Translations under genes and position numbers: made by a program | Assembly (NCBI RefSeq): GCF_002163675.1 | Contig: NZ_CP019334.1 | Location: 3,267,501 to 3,331,500 of the forward strand | Source: Polaribacter sp. SA4-12 | Lineage (GTDB): Bacteria > Bacteroidota > Bacteroidia > Flavobacteriales > Flavobacteriaceae | Length of the DNA: 64,000 bases | Direction of reading: 5' to 3' | The notes under the pieces: model-generated | Seen by the model: only the letters and a program-made list of their open reading frames with translations | Told to the model about the DNA's origin: nothing | The model's database searches: none | Part shown: piece by piece, positions 1 to 8,654 of the stretch | Position numbering within the stretch: position 1 is the first letter of the stretch | Layout: every line of letters starts with the position of its first letter

Positions 1-2
1 TT

Positions 3-464
3 GATGTTTTAAAACACTTTAAGAAAAAGAAAATAGACCAAAAAGTTATAATATTATCTAGTTATGATGATCTTAAAATTGTTCAAGAAGTTTTAAATCT
101 CGGTTGTAAAGGTTACATCTCTAAAAACAGTGCAGGAGAGCATATAGTAAATGCAATTAAAACTGTTGCAAAAGGGGAGCAATATTTTAGTACAGATATT
201 CAAAGTATGTTACTAAAATCAATATCAGGTCAAATGGTTCCGCAAGGAGAAATGCCAGACAAGTTCTTGTTAGATAGTTTAACAGAAAGAGAGCTTGATG
301 TACTGAAATTAATTACTAAAGAATACAGCACTATAGAAATGGCTGATTTAATGAATCTTAGTACTAATACAGTAGAAACATATAGAAAGAGTTTGTTAAA
401 AAAATTAAATGTAAAAAATGCAGTAGGATTAGCAATGTATGCAGTGAAAAACAAAATAGTATAG
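3..464 (+). CDS. NarL/LuxR-type response regulator, 3' part (gene starts before the window)
   Basis: The reading frame is open from base 3, so the gene begins upstream of the window. The visible part holds the end of a receiver domain (VIILSSYDD, then KGYISK, which carries the conserved lysine) followed by a linker and a LuxR-type helix-turn-helix (LTERELDVLKLI, then STNTVETYRKSLLKKL). An internal ATG at 207 gives an 85-residue fragment, but it lies inside the protein. Such regulators are activated by phosphorylation of a receiver aspartate, here outside the window. The HisKA_3-type kinase at 1341-3158 is the likely partner, with a lipoprotein gene between them. Confidence 0.93.
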   Translation, partial: DVLKHFKKKKIDQKVIILSSYDDLKIVQEVLNLGCKGYISKNSAGEHIVNAIKTVAKGEQYFSTDIQSMLLKSISGQMVPQGEMPDKFLLDSLTERELDVLKLITKEYSTIEMADLMNLSTNTVETYRKSLLKKLNVKNAVGLAMYAVKNKIV

Positions 465-656
465 CTCCCCCCCAAAAAAAACAACTATTCATAAGCTTTG
501 ATTATTTTAAATCGTCCCCTAAAAAGCTTTATAGTTAATTTCCCCAGAAACACTATTTGTGCATACATTCTAACCTTACTAATAAAATAAAGATTAAAAA
601 CAACCCTGCCCCAAATTAACCCAAAACAAAATAGTATTAAAACAGTTCCCTCAATT

Positions 657-1328
657 ATGAAAAATTTCAATTTATTTGCTTTATTAGCTTCATTCACATT
701 AATTTTATCTTCTTGTTCAACAAATGATACTCTTTTACCAGAAGAACAATCTTTAGATTTATTAAAAACTTATACGATTATTAGAGATGTAGATGGAGCA
801 TATTCTTTAGATTATAGTTTAAATGGTAATGCTGAAACAGAAAATGTAATTGATAATAATACAAATACTAATAATATTTATTTATATTCGTCGGACAGTC
901 AATCAAGCAGAAGGGTTACTCAGGATTTAACTATTGATGGAACTCAAATTACAGTAGGTTTTGTTGACACAAATTCTAATAACTCTCCAGAGATTACTAT
1001 TATTGATGATAATGTAACAACATTAGCTAAAACTTCAGATAACAAAATGTTAAATGAATATAGTATTTCTAGTAGTGAAGATGGAACGTACAATTTAGAT
1101 TTTTCTGTAAATAATAAGGTTAGAGTAGATTTTGTTTTTAATGAAGAGATAGATACTTATGAAATTCATTTAGAAGAAGGAAAAACAGGAGAAAAGAATT
1201 TTTCTAGAGTTTTAGAAAAGGAATATGGTTTGCCTTTAAAGTTTACTTTTGTAAATCACATTAATGGTACTAATTCTCGAAGCGATGTTTTTACAACTAT
1301 TAAAAAGCCGGCAGTTATTATTTTATAA
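657..1328 (+). CDS. Predicted lipoprotein of unknown function
   Basis: This 223-residue protein starts with a lipoprotein signal peptide: a short basic start, a hydrophobic stretch and a lipobox LSSC with cysteine 20 as the acylation site. The mature part is rich in Asn, Asp, Ser and Thr. It contains two related segments (DVDGAYSLDYSLN near residue 47 and EDGTYNLDFSVN near residue 141), which suggests an internal duplication. I do not recognise a family. It lies between a response regulator and a sensor kinase on the same strand (12 bp before the kinase), so a role as a sensory or accessory lipoprotein of that system is possible but is only inferred from position. Confidence 0.8.
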   Translation: MKNFNLFALLASFTLILSSCSTNDTLLPEEQSLDLLKTYTIIRDVDGAYSLDYSLNGNAETENVIDNNTNTNNIYLYSSDSQSSRRVTQDLTIDGTQITVGFVDTNSNNSPEITIIDDNVTTLAKTSDNKMLNEYSISSSEDGTYNLDFSVNNKVRVDFVFNEEIDTYEIHLEEGKTGEKNFSRVLEKEYGLPLKFTFVNHINGTNSRSDVFTTIKKPAVIIL

Positions 1329-1340
1329 AATTTTAATATT

Positions 1341-3158
1341 TTGAATATAAAAATTTTGTTGATTTTTTTCCACCTATCAACAAGTTGTTTATTTAGTTTT
1401 ACAAAAGAAGAAGTTGTGTCTAACACAACTTCTTCTTTTGTTTTTCAAAATTACACATTATCAGAAAATTACAAGAAAGCAAAAATATTTTATGAAAATA
1501 AAGATTATGCTAATTCTTTGAGATTGGCATTAAAAATTAGTGAATCAGACAATCCTAAAAATGAGGTTGAATTAATTTTATTAAATCATTTAATTGCTAA
1601 TATATATTATGCAACTCGAAATAATAAGAATGCTTTAGTTTATCATAAAAAAACTTTAAATTATCTAAAAGAATTTAATCTATCTGTAGATAAAAATGAA
1701 ATTAACAGTGATAATATAACTTATTTTGATAAAGATTACATAACGTCAGAGACGTTGTTAAATTATGGTAATGCTTTTTATCGATTAAATATTAGAGACA
1801 ATATTAAAAGATATAAAGATAGCGCTTTATATTATTATAATGAAGTTGATAAAATTAACACTCTTAAAAATAATGTTTTAGAGGTAAAGTCAAAAGCTTA
1901 TAATAATATTTCAAGTATTTATATGAATGATAGTTTATATGAAAAAGCAAAATACTATGCTATAAAGTCGATTGGTATTCATAAAAAAATAAATAACAAA
2001 GTTAATGAAGCAGCAGCATTAGGTACCTTATCAAGTATTTATTTATCGGAAAATAATTTTGCAGAAGCTAAAAAAACTTATATAAATGCATTAGATTTAA
2101 TAAGAAATATTAAAACAGATAAAGCAGTATTAGTAAGAGAGAAATTATATTTTAATTTAGCATACAATTTATATAAACTAAAAGATTACAAGGCCTACGA
2201 TTATCAAGAATTATCTTATATTATTAAAGATAGTTTGAGAGATAATGAATTTAGAGGTATGATTGCTGAAATTACAGAGAAGTATAATTTTGATAATAAA
2301 AAAGAGCTTTTTCAAAAACAAGAAGAAAACAAACGATTAAAAGACCAAAGAATTTTTTGGATGATTGGTATTGGTGCTTTTATAATTATTCTTTCATTAT
2401 TATTTTGGGTTAATTTTTATAAGTTAAAACAGAAAAATTTAAGGCTTAAATTATCGCAATCAAAATTGATTCAGAATCAGAATTTAGAAAAAGTAAGGTC
2501 AGAATCTCAGGTTAGAATTTTGAATGCTACTATAGATGGTAAAGAAACTGAAAGAAAACAAATTGCTGAAACGCTACACGATAGTGTAAGTGCACTTTTA
2601 TCTTCTGCAAACCTTCATTTGCAAGCTACAAGAAGTCAATTAAAAGGAGATGCTCCTATTGAAATTGATAAAACACAAAAAATAATAACCGAAGCTTCAC
2701 AAAAAATAAGAGACCTGTCACATACTTTGGTTTCATCAGTTTTATTAAAATTTGGATTAAAATTTGCAATAAATGATATGGCAGATAAATACTCAAATTC
2801 TCAAATTGAAATTGATACAAAAATAGGTGAGACTAGAAGGTATCATCAAGATTTTGAAATAAAAGTTTATAATATTACTCAAGAATTTGTCAATAATATT
2901 CTAAAACATAGTAAAGCCGAAAAAGCGGTAATCAGATTAGACGAAGTAAATGGGAAATTGTCGTTAAAGATTACAGATGATGGTGTTGGCTTTGATAAAA
3001 CAAAAATAACAAATAAAGACGGTCTTGGTTTAAATCAGATTGATGCAAGAATTCAAATGATGCAAGGGACTTTTAATATAGATTCAACTAAAAAGCAAGG
3101 TACAGTTATTAAAGTTGTGCTTCCAATTTTAGAAAAAGATGGAATTAACCTCGCTTAG
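1341..3158 (+). CDS. TPR-containing sensor histidine kinase (HisKA_3 / NarX-like)
   Basis: The 605-residue protein has an N-terminal signal segment and a periplasmic region with tetratricopeptide-like helices (about residues 45-300). A single membrane segment at about 337-356 and a coiled linker follow. Next come a dimerisation/phosphoacceptor segment with the HisKA_3 pattern (ERKQIAETLHDSVS, His near residue 412) and an HATPase_c domain (N box near EFVNNILKHSKAEKA, G boxes DDGVGFD and GLGLNQI). It uses a TTG start. Kinases of this class phosphorylate NarL/LuxR regulators, and one ends at base 464, so a pair is likely. Its 3' end overlaps the convergent gene by 14 bp. Confidence 0.9.
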   Translation: MNIKILLIFFHLSTSCLFSFTKEEVVSNTTSSFVFQNYTLSENYKKAKIFYENKDYANSLRLALKISESDNPKNEVELILLNHLIANIYYATRNNKNALVYHKKTLNYLKEFNLSVDKNEINSDNITYFDKDYITSETLLNYGNAFYRLNIRDNIKRYKDSALYYYNEVDKINTLKNNVLEVKSKAYNNISSIYMNDSLYEKAKYYAIKSIGIHKKINNKVNEAAALGTLSSIYLSENNFAEAKKTYINALDLIRNIKTDKAVLVREKLYFNLAYNLYKLKDYKAYDYQELSYIIKDSLRDNEFRGMIAEITEKYNFDNKKELFQKQEENKRLKDQRIFWMIGIGAFIIILSLLFWVNFYKLKQKNLRLKLSQSKLIQNQNLEKVRSESQVRILNATIDGKETERKQIAETLHDSVSALLSSANLHLQATRSQLKGDAPIEIDKTQKIITEASQKIRDLSHTLVSSVLLKFGLKFAINDMADKYSNSQIEIDTKIGETRRYHQDFEIKVYNITQEFVNNILKHSKAEKAVIRLDEVNGKLSLKITDDGVGFDKTKITNKDGLGLNQIDARIQMMQGTFNIDSTKKQGTVIKVVLPILEKDGINLA

Positions 3159-3642
3159 CAAGTTCTATAATTTCCATATTTTTTATTTCAGTATTATCTA
3201 ATTCAAAACGCAACATCGTTCTTATTTTATGAAACCCATGGTTTCCTGCAGCTCCAGGGTTTAAGTGCAATAAATTCAGTTTCTTATCATATTGTACTTT
3301 TAAAATATGAGAATGCCCAGAAATGAATATTTTAGGAGGGTTTAATTTTATTTCGTCACGAATTCTTTGATAATATTTATTTGGATAACCACCAATGTGT
3401 GTCATCCAAACTGAGACTTTTTCTACTTCAAACTTTGCATCTAAAGGGAATTCAGATCTTGCATCTGCTCCATCAATATTACCAAAAACAGCACGTAAAG
3501 GTTTTAGTTTTTTAATAGTGTCAGTAACTTCTAAATTACCAATATCACCTACGTGCCAAACTTCATCAGCTTGTTTAACAAACTTTAAAATTTGATCATC
3601 AATAAAACTATGAGTATCAGATAATAATAAGATTTTCTTCAT
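3145..3642 (-). CDS. Metallophosphoesterase, YfcE/MJ0936 family
   Basis: This 165-residue protein is a compact calcineurin-like phosphoesterase. Metal-binding motifs appear in order: SDTH (residues 8-11), GDIG (near 32), GNID (near 54, where many homologues have GNCD), MTHIG (near 80) and GHSH (near 107). Members of this family hydrolyse phosphodiesters in vitro with Mn2+ or Ni2+, and the natural substrate is unknown. It is transcribed towards the histidine kinase and overlaps its 3' end by 14 bp. It has no signal peptide, so it should be cytoplasmic. Confidence 0.9.
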   Translation of the reverse strand: MKKILLLSDTHSFIDDQILKFVKQADEVWHVGDIGNLEVTDTIKKLKPLRAVFGNIDGADARSEFPLDAKFEVEKVSVWMTHIGGYPNKYYQRIRDEIKLNPPKIFISGHSHILKVQYDKKLNLLHLNPGAAGNHGFHKIRTMLRFELDNTEIKNMEIIELAKRG

Positions 3643-3805
3643 TCGAGTATTAAAAAAGCGGACTTTAAGTTTAATAATTGGTAGCTAAAACTAACATTAT
3701 TTTACTTTTTGATCAAAGTAAAAATACTTAGAGCCACTTAGTGGCCAAATGTAAGGATAACAAAATAAATTTCGTAATTTTGAAGGCTACAAAAAACAAA
3801 TCTTC

Positions 3806-4531
3806 TTGAGGTATTTTATAGAACTTTCTTACAAAGGAAAAAATTATCATGGTTGGCAAATTCAACCTGATGTTATCTCTGTACAAGAAAAATTAAACAA
3901 AGCTGTTAGTACAATCTTTCAAAATAAAATTGAAGTTGTTGGTGCAGGAAGAACAGATACAGGTGTTCATGCATCGCAAATGTTTGCTCATTTTGATTTG
4001 GATAAAGAATTGAAAGGAGATATTCCTCATAAATTAAATTCGCTTTTGCCTTCAGATATTGTTGTATACAATGTTTTTTCTGTTGATGATGAAAAGCACG
4101 CACGTTTTGGTGCAATTAGTAGAAGTTATGAATATAAAGTATGGTTGGGTAGAAATCCTTTTTTATTAGATTTTTCATGGCAAATCCATTCTCAGAATCT
4201 GAATATAGATTTAATGAATGACGCTGCCAAACTATTATTAGAATATACAGATTTTCAAACTTTTTCTAAAGTGAAAACAGATGTGTATACTTATAACTGC
4301 GACGTTACAGAAGCCGTTTGGAAACAGAATGGAAAAGAACTTACATTTTATATTTCAGCAAATCGTTTTTTAAGAAATATGGTAAGAGCCATTGTTGGTA
4401 CTTTGGTTGATGTTGGTTTGGAAAAAATTACTAAAGACGAGTTTAGAAAAATTATAGAAAGTAAAAGTAGAAGCAATGCAGGATTGTCGGTTCCTGCAAA
4501 AGGATTATTTTTAACAAAGATAAAATATTAG
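3806..4531 (+). CDS. truA: tRNA pseudouridine(38-40) synthase TruA
   Basis: TruA isomerises uridines 38-40 in the anticodon arm of many tRNAs. The 241-residue protein has the family N-terminus (RYFIELSYKG, YHGWQIQP), the catalytic motif GAGRTDTGVHA with aspartate 51, and the C-terminal segment FLRNMVRAIVG. Length is normal. The start is TTG, as the family N-terminus begins exactly there. A TAATTTTG box at 3775-3782 fits the flavobacterial -7 element, though I see no good -33 TTG. The ABC transporter gene starts 3 bp after the stop, so the two are probably co-transcribed. Confidence 0.95.
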   Translation: MRYFIELSYKGKNYHGWQIQPDVISVQEKLNKAVSTIFQNKIEVVGAGRTDTGVHASQMFAHFDLDKELKGDIPHKLNSLLPSDIVVYNVFSVDDEKHARFGAISRSYEYKVWLGRNPFLLDFSWQIHSQNLNIDLMNDAAKLLLEYTDFQTFSKVKTDVYTYNCDVTEAVWKQNGKELTFYISANRFLRNMVRAIVGTLVDVGLEKITKDEFRKIIESKSRSNAGLSVPAKGLFLTKIKY

Positions 4532-4534
4532 GTT

Positions 4535-6301
4535 TTGGCAGATAAAACAGGGAAAGCTTTTGATTTACAGATTTTTTTAAGACTTATGTCTTTTGCAAAA
4601 CGTTATAAGTTTAAGTTTTTTATTGCAACCTCTTCAACAATATTATTGGCTTTAGTTTCATTATTAAATCCTCTTTTAATAAAAGAAACTGTAGACAAAT
4701 ACATTACAGAAAAAGATAACGAAGGTTTAATTAATAATACTATTTTAATGTTTGCAGTTGTACTTCTAGAAGTATTGCTGCGTTTTACATTTATATATTT
4801 TGCAAATTGGGTTGGACAACATATTATTAGAGATATAAGAGCAAAAATATTTAGACATATTTTGCAATTTAAGATGTCTTATTTTGATAAAAATTCAGTT
4901 GGTAAATTGGTTACAAGAGTTGTTTCTGATATAGAAACTATTGCAGCTTTCTTTAGTAGTGGTGTTTTTACAATCGTGAGTGATGTTTTGCAAATGTTTG
5001 CAATTGCAGCTTTAATGTTTTACATGAAGTGGAAATTAGCCCTAATAGCCTTGGCTGTATTACCAATCCTAATTTATGCAACACGAGTTTTTCAGCAAGC
5101 AATAAAAGCAACTTTTCAAGAAGTAAGAAATCAAGTCGCAAATTTAAATGGATTTGTACAAGAAAGAGTTACAGGAATGAAAATTGTGCAACTCTTCAAC
5201 AGAGAAAAAATAGAATATAAGAACTTTAAAGACATCAATGATAAGCACAAAGAAGCTTATGTAAAAACGATTTGGTATTTTTCGATTTTCTTTCCTATTG
5301 CAGAAATTTTATCATCAATTGGTATTGGTTTAATTGTTTGGTTTGGTAGTAAACAAATTCTTGGAGGAGAAGTTGCTGGTCCTGGAACTGTAATGGCATT
5401 TGTACAAATGGCACAAATGATGTTTAGACCTTTACGTCAGATTGCAGATAAATTTAATCAATTACAAATGGGAATTGTTTCTGGAGAGCGTGTTTTTAAA
5501 GTAATTGATACCCAGAGTAGTATTGTTAAAAATGGAACAATTAAAGCAAAAAAATTAAAAGGAGATATCAGTTTTAAAGATGTTAGATTCAGTTATATAA
5601 AAGATGAAGAAGTTTTAAAAGGAATTTCTTTAGACGTAAAAAGTGGACAAACAGTTGCAATTGTCGGAGCAACAGGTGCAGGGAAATCTACAATTATCAA
5701 CTTAATAAACCGTTTTTATGAAATTGATAGTGGTATTATTTGTGTTGATGGTGTTTCTGTAAAAGAATATGATTTAGAAAGTTTAAGAAATCAGGTTGCA
5801 GTAGTTTTACAAGATGTCTTTTTGTTTTCAGATTCAGTATTAAATAACATTACTTTAAAAAATGAAAATATCACTTTAAAAGAAGTTGAAGAAGCTGCGA
5901 AACAAATTGGTATTCACGATTTTATTATGACGCTTCCTGGAGGTTATCAATATAATGTAAAAGAACGTGGAGCAATGTTATCTTCAGGTCAAAGACAATT
6001 AATAGCTTTCTTAAGAGCTTATGTAAGTAAACCAAGTATCTTAATTTTAGATGAAGCTACTTCTTCTGTAGATTCTTATGCAGAAAAAATGATACAGTAT
6101 GCTACAGAAACAATTACAAAAGGCAGAACGTCTATTGTAATTGCCCATCGATTAGCAACCATTAAACAAGCGGACAAAATTATTGTGATGGATAAAGGTC
6201 TTATTGTTGAAGAGGGAACGCATACTGAGCTGTTAGAAAAAGAAAATGGGTATTATAAGAATTTATACGATAAACAATTTAGTTTAGATGTTGCTTCTTA
6301 G
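4535..6301 (+). CDS. ABC transporter, fused permease/ATPase (MsbA/MdlB-like exporter)
   Basis: A 588-residue half-transporter. The N-terminal membrane domain (about residues 1-320, six segments) is followed by a nucleotide-binding domain with Walker A GATGAGKST (near 383), Q-loop VVLQDVFLF, signature LSSGQRQL, Walker B ILILDEATSSVD and H-loop IAHRLA. It should work as a homodimer or heterodimer in the inner membrane. Lipid or drug export is usual for this group, and the substrate cannot be read from sequence. The start codon is TTG, 3 bp after truA. This truA-ABC order is common in flavobacteria (recalled, not checked). Confidence 0.92.
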   Translation: MADKTGKAFDLQIFLRLMSFAKRYKFKFFIATSSTILLALVSLLNPLLIKETVDKYITEKDNEGLINNTILMFAVVLLEVLLRFTFIYFANWVGQHIIRDIRAKIFRHILQFKMSYFDKNSVGKLVTRVVSDIETIAAFFSSGVFTIVSDVLQMFAIAALMFYMKWKLALIALAVLPILIYATRVFQQAIKATFQEVRNQVANLNGFVQERVTGMKIVQLFNREKIEYKNFKDINDKHKEAYVKTIWYFSIFFPIAEILSSIGIGLIVWFGSKQILGGEVAGPGTVMAFVQMAQMMFRPLRQIADKFNQLQMGIVSGERVFKVIDTQSSIVKNGTIKAKKLKGDISFKDVRFSYIKDEEVLKGISLDVKSGQTVAIVGATGAGKSTIINLINRFYEIDSGIICVDGVSVKEYDLESLRNQVAVVLQDVFLFSDSVLNNITLKNENITLKEVEEAAKQIGIHDFIMTLPGGYQYNVKERGAMLSSGQRQLIAFLRAYVSKPSILILDEATSSVDSYAEKMIQYATETITKGRTSIVIAHRLATIKQADKIIVMDKGLIVEEGTHTELLEKENGYYKNLYDKQFSLDVAS

Positions 6302-6415
6302 CTTGTCTATTATTTTTGTTAGTCTACCTATTTATTAGGTTATTTCGTCTATTATTTATAGTAATATTAGGATTAATTACTGAAATTTGCATCTCAAACA
6401 AAAACAAGTTTAAAA

Positions 6416-6883
6416 ATGAAAAAAATCGTATTATCTGTATTAGTTGCAGGTTCTTTATTAGCAACGTCTTGTAAAGAAGTGAAAAAAGGAGCTACTGACT
6501 TAAAAGATGCAACAGTAGAAACAGCTGGTTCAGCTGTAGATGCAACAACTGACGCTGCAGGTGCAGTAGCAGATGGAGCAAAAGACGCAGCAAACGCTGT
6601 TGTTGATAAAGCTTCAGAAATGGTAAGTTCTGCATTAGAAGGAGTTTCTATTCCTAGTTTTGCAAACGAAGCTGTAACAAAAAACTTAACTGAATATGCT
6701 GCTTATGCAAAAGACTACATTGCTGCAAATGGTAATTTAGCTAAGATTTCTGCATTAGCACCTAAAGGAGCTGCTTTATTAGCAAAAGGAAAAGAATTAG
6801 CATCTAAATTAGACGTTAAAGAAATGGCTAAATACAAAAGTGTATTATCTGCTATTCAATCTAAAATGGCTCCTTCTAAATAA
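6416..6883 (+). CDS. Alanine-rich lipoprotein with amphipathic repeat segment
   Basis: The 155-residue protein has a lipoprotein signal with lipobox LATSC (cysteine 19). Residues 25-75 are almost entirely Ala, Asp, Lys, Thr, Val and Gly in a repeating amphipathic pattern (units such as TDAAGAVADGAKDAAN), resembling LEA-like or apolipoprotein-like helices. A second helical part (about 85-150) follows. Codon choice is simple and strongly biased, and a strong terminator follows directly, which suggests high expression. No enzymatic motif is seen. A role in envelope stress or as an abundant periplasm-facing lipoprotein is a guess. Confidence 0.82.
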   Translation: MKKIVLSVLVAGSLLATSCKEVKKGATDLKDATVETAGSAVDATTDAAGAVADGAKDAANAVVDKASEMVSSALEGVSIPSFANEAVTKNLTEYAAYAKDYIAANGNLAKISALAPKGAALLAKGKELASKLDVKEMAKYKSVLSAIQSKMAPSK

Positions 6884-6908
6884 GGATAGTTATTTTTATA
6901 TATAAAAA

Positions 6909-6938
6909 AGGTTCTCAATTTTGAGAACCTTTTTTTTT
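6909..6938. terminator. Rho-independent terminator
   Basis: A 10-bp perfect stem AGGTTCTCAA / TTGAGAACCT (6909-6918 and 6921-6930) with a 2-base loop is followed by a run of T. It ends the alanine-rich lipoprotein transcript. The A run on the other side may let it also stop the convergent cdaA transcript. Confidence 0.9.
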
Positions 6939-6962
6939 GTCATTTTTTTTAAAGAGTTAATA

Positions 6963-7739
6963 TTACATTAAGTCTTTTCTAAGTTTTTCATTGAGTTCAC
7001 TATAATCAGAATAGAGTTCAAACTCCCCATCTTTTATATAAGAAATTTCTCCTGTTTCTTCAGAAACTAATAAACAAACAGCATCTGTTTTTTCTGAAAC
7101 TCCAATTGCTGCTCTGTGTCTTAAGCCAAACCTAGCAGGAATTTTAGTGCTATCAGAAATTGGTAAAACTACTCTTGTAGCTACAATAAAATTATCTCTA
7201 ATAATTAATGCTCCATCATGTAAAGGGCTGTTTTTATAGAAAATACTTTCTAAAATAGCAACATTAACTAAAGCATTCATAGTATCGCCAGTATTTATCA
7301 AAAAATCTAAAGCATTGGTACGTTCAATAACGATTAATGCACCTGTTTTTGTTTTTGATAATTTTTTACAAGCTTCTAAAATAACTTCAGTTTCAATTTC
7401 TGTACTAATTTCTGTTTGTAAAAATTTTAATTGTTTTAAAAAACTTCGTTTATTAGTGAAGTTTGTAGTACCAATCATTAATAAGAATTTTCTTATTTCT
7501 TGTTGAAATACAATGATTAATGCAACAACACCACCTCCTAAAAGAGTCCCCAAAATACCACTTAGCATTTCCATTCTTAACGCTTCTGTTATTTTCCAAA
7601 TAACAAATACAATGGCAATTCCTATTACTATATTTATAGCAACAGTACCTTTTAATAATTTGTAAATGTAATAGAGCAGTGTAGCTACTAATAAAATATC
7701 TAAAACATCTAATAAGGAAAATTCAATAAAATCGAACAT
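6963..7739 (-). CDS. cdaA: Diadenylate cyclase CdaA (DisA_N / TIGR00159 family)
   Basis: The enzyme makes cyclic di-AMP from two ATP. The 258-residue protein has three N-terminal membrane segments (about residues 10-95), a short coiled linker and a DAC domain with the two signature motifs: DGALII near residue 174 and RHRAAIG near residue 206. Length and order fit the membrane-bound CdaA type. It lies 52 bp downstream of the broken exbD gene on the same strand, so it may share its transcript. In related genomes cdaA is commonly near folP. Here they are separated by exbD and an IS110 copy. Confidence 0.94.
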   Translation of the reverse strand: MFDFIEFSLLDVLDILLVATLLYYIYKLLKGTVAINIVIGIAIVFVIWKITEALRMEMLSGILGTLLGGGVVALIIVFQQEIRKFLLMIGTTNFTNKRSFLKQLKFLQTEISTEIETEVILEACKKLSKTKTGALIVIERTNALDFLINTGDTMNALVNVAILESIFYKNSPLHDGALIIRDNFIVATRVVLPISDSTKIPARFGLRHRAAIGVSEKTDAVCLLVSEETGEISYIKDGEFELYSDYSELNEKLRKDLM

Positions 7740-7791
7740 GAAAATTGACAGGTTTTAGGCTAAAGTACTAATAAATTCGCTGATTACAATA

Positions 7792-8397
7792 TCAGTTATT
7801 GATTTCTGCATCTGATAATAATAACGGATATTTCTCTCGAATCAATTTTATTTTTTCTTGAATATTTTTATCTACACTGTTTGACTTTTGAGATGCTGCT
7901 AGTAAGCTAACATAGTTTCTGTTGTATAGTTTTATAGAAAGTTTATTTCTCAAATTTGTGTAAGCAGAATTTAAAACATCTAAGGTAGAAATGTAAGTTT
8001 CGTAAGTAGTTGTTCTATCTGTTTTTATTGATATAATTGCTTTTGTTGGGTGATCTGAAGATGATTTATCTTTATTTCCTTCACACCAATCACAATTATT
8101 TTTGTTGATGTCTAAACCACCACCATTATCAATAAAATTAATTGCAATTTGCTTTAATTCTTTTAATTGAATTGTTTTTCAGTCTACAAATAGATCATTG
8201 TTTTTATTAATGTTTACTTCTAGAATGTTTCTTTCATTAATATCGAATTTTGGTGGAATTTCTTGTTTCTGCGGAATTTTTCTTGAAATTCCTGCATCAA
8301 CATTCATAGTTGTAGTTACCAAAAAGAAGATTAATAATAAAAATGCGATGTCTGCCATTGAACCAGCATTAATTTCTGGAGATTCTTTTCTGCTCAT
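7792..8397 (-). pseudogene. exbD: ExbD/TolR family protein interrupted by an in-frame TGA
   Basis: The first 72 codons encode a typical ExbD N-terminus: SMADIAFLLLIFFLVTT, including the membrane aspartate used for proton coupling, then the start of the periplasmic domain. An in-frame TGA lies at 8181-8179. After it the same frame stays open for another 128 codons to a TGA at 7794-7792 and continues as plausible ExbD sequence (KTIQLKELK, then LREKYP-like repeats near the end). In homologues a glycine is usual at this point, so one GGA to TGA change explains the break. It could be a true nonsense mutation, a sequencing error or readthrough. No exbB partner is present next to it. Confidence 0.8.
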
Positions 8398-8654
8398 AAT
8401 TTCTAGTATTTAAAAGTTAATAAAATGGGTTTTCTTCTCGATAAAATTATCGGAAGATTTATTAAAGTTTGACTAGTTGGATTTTTGGCGTTAACATTTA
8501 TTTAACAAAAAAGATGCCAAGAAAAATTTTCACTCGTCATTGCGAGGGAAGAATGACTGAAGCAATCTGTTTATTTAAAAGGTGAATTAAGAGATTGCTT
8601 CGTTCCTCGCAATGATCTGTGTTAAAAAACTATTATTTATTGTTAAAATTTCTT

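Noticed and set aside
207..464. Separate 85-residue LuxR-type protein starting at the ATG at 207
   Set aside because: The same frame is open from base 3 and upstream residues are receiver-domain sequence, so this ATG is internal.
467..480. C7-A8 tract as a phase-variable switch
   Set aside because: It lies after the stop codon of the regulator and outside any recognised promoter spacing, so slippage would have no evident effect.
3721..3782. GAGCCACTTAGTGGC hairpin before truA as a riboswitch or operator
   Set aside because: It lies upstream of the probable -7 box, is short, and has no further conserved structure that I can see.
8179..8181. TGA in exbD as a selenocysteine codon
   Set aside because: ExbD has no redox-active residue at this point, homologues carry glycine, and I see no selenocysteine insertion hairpin after it.
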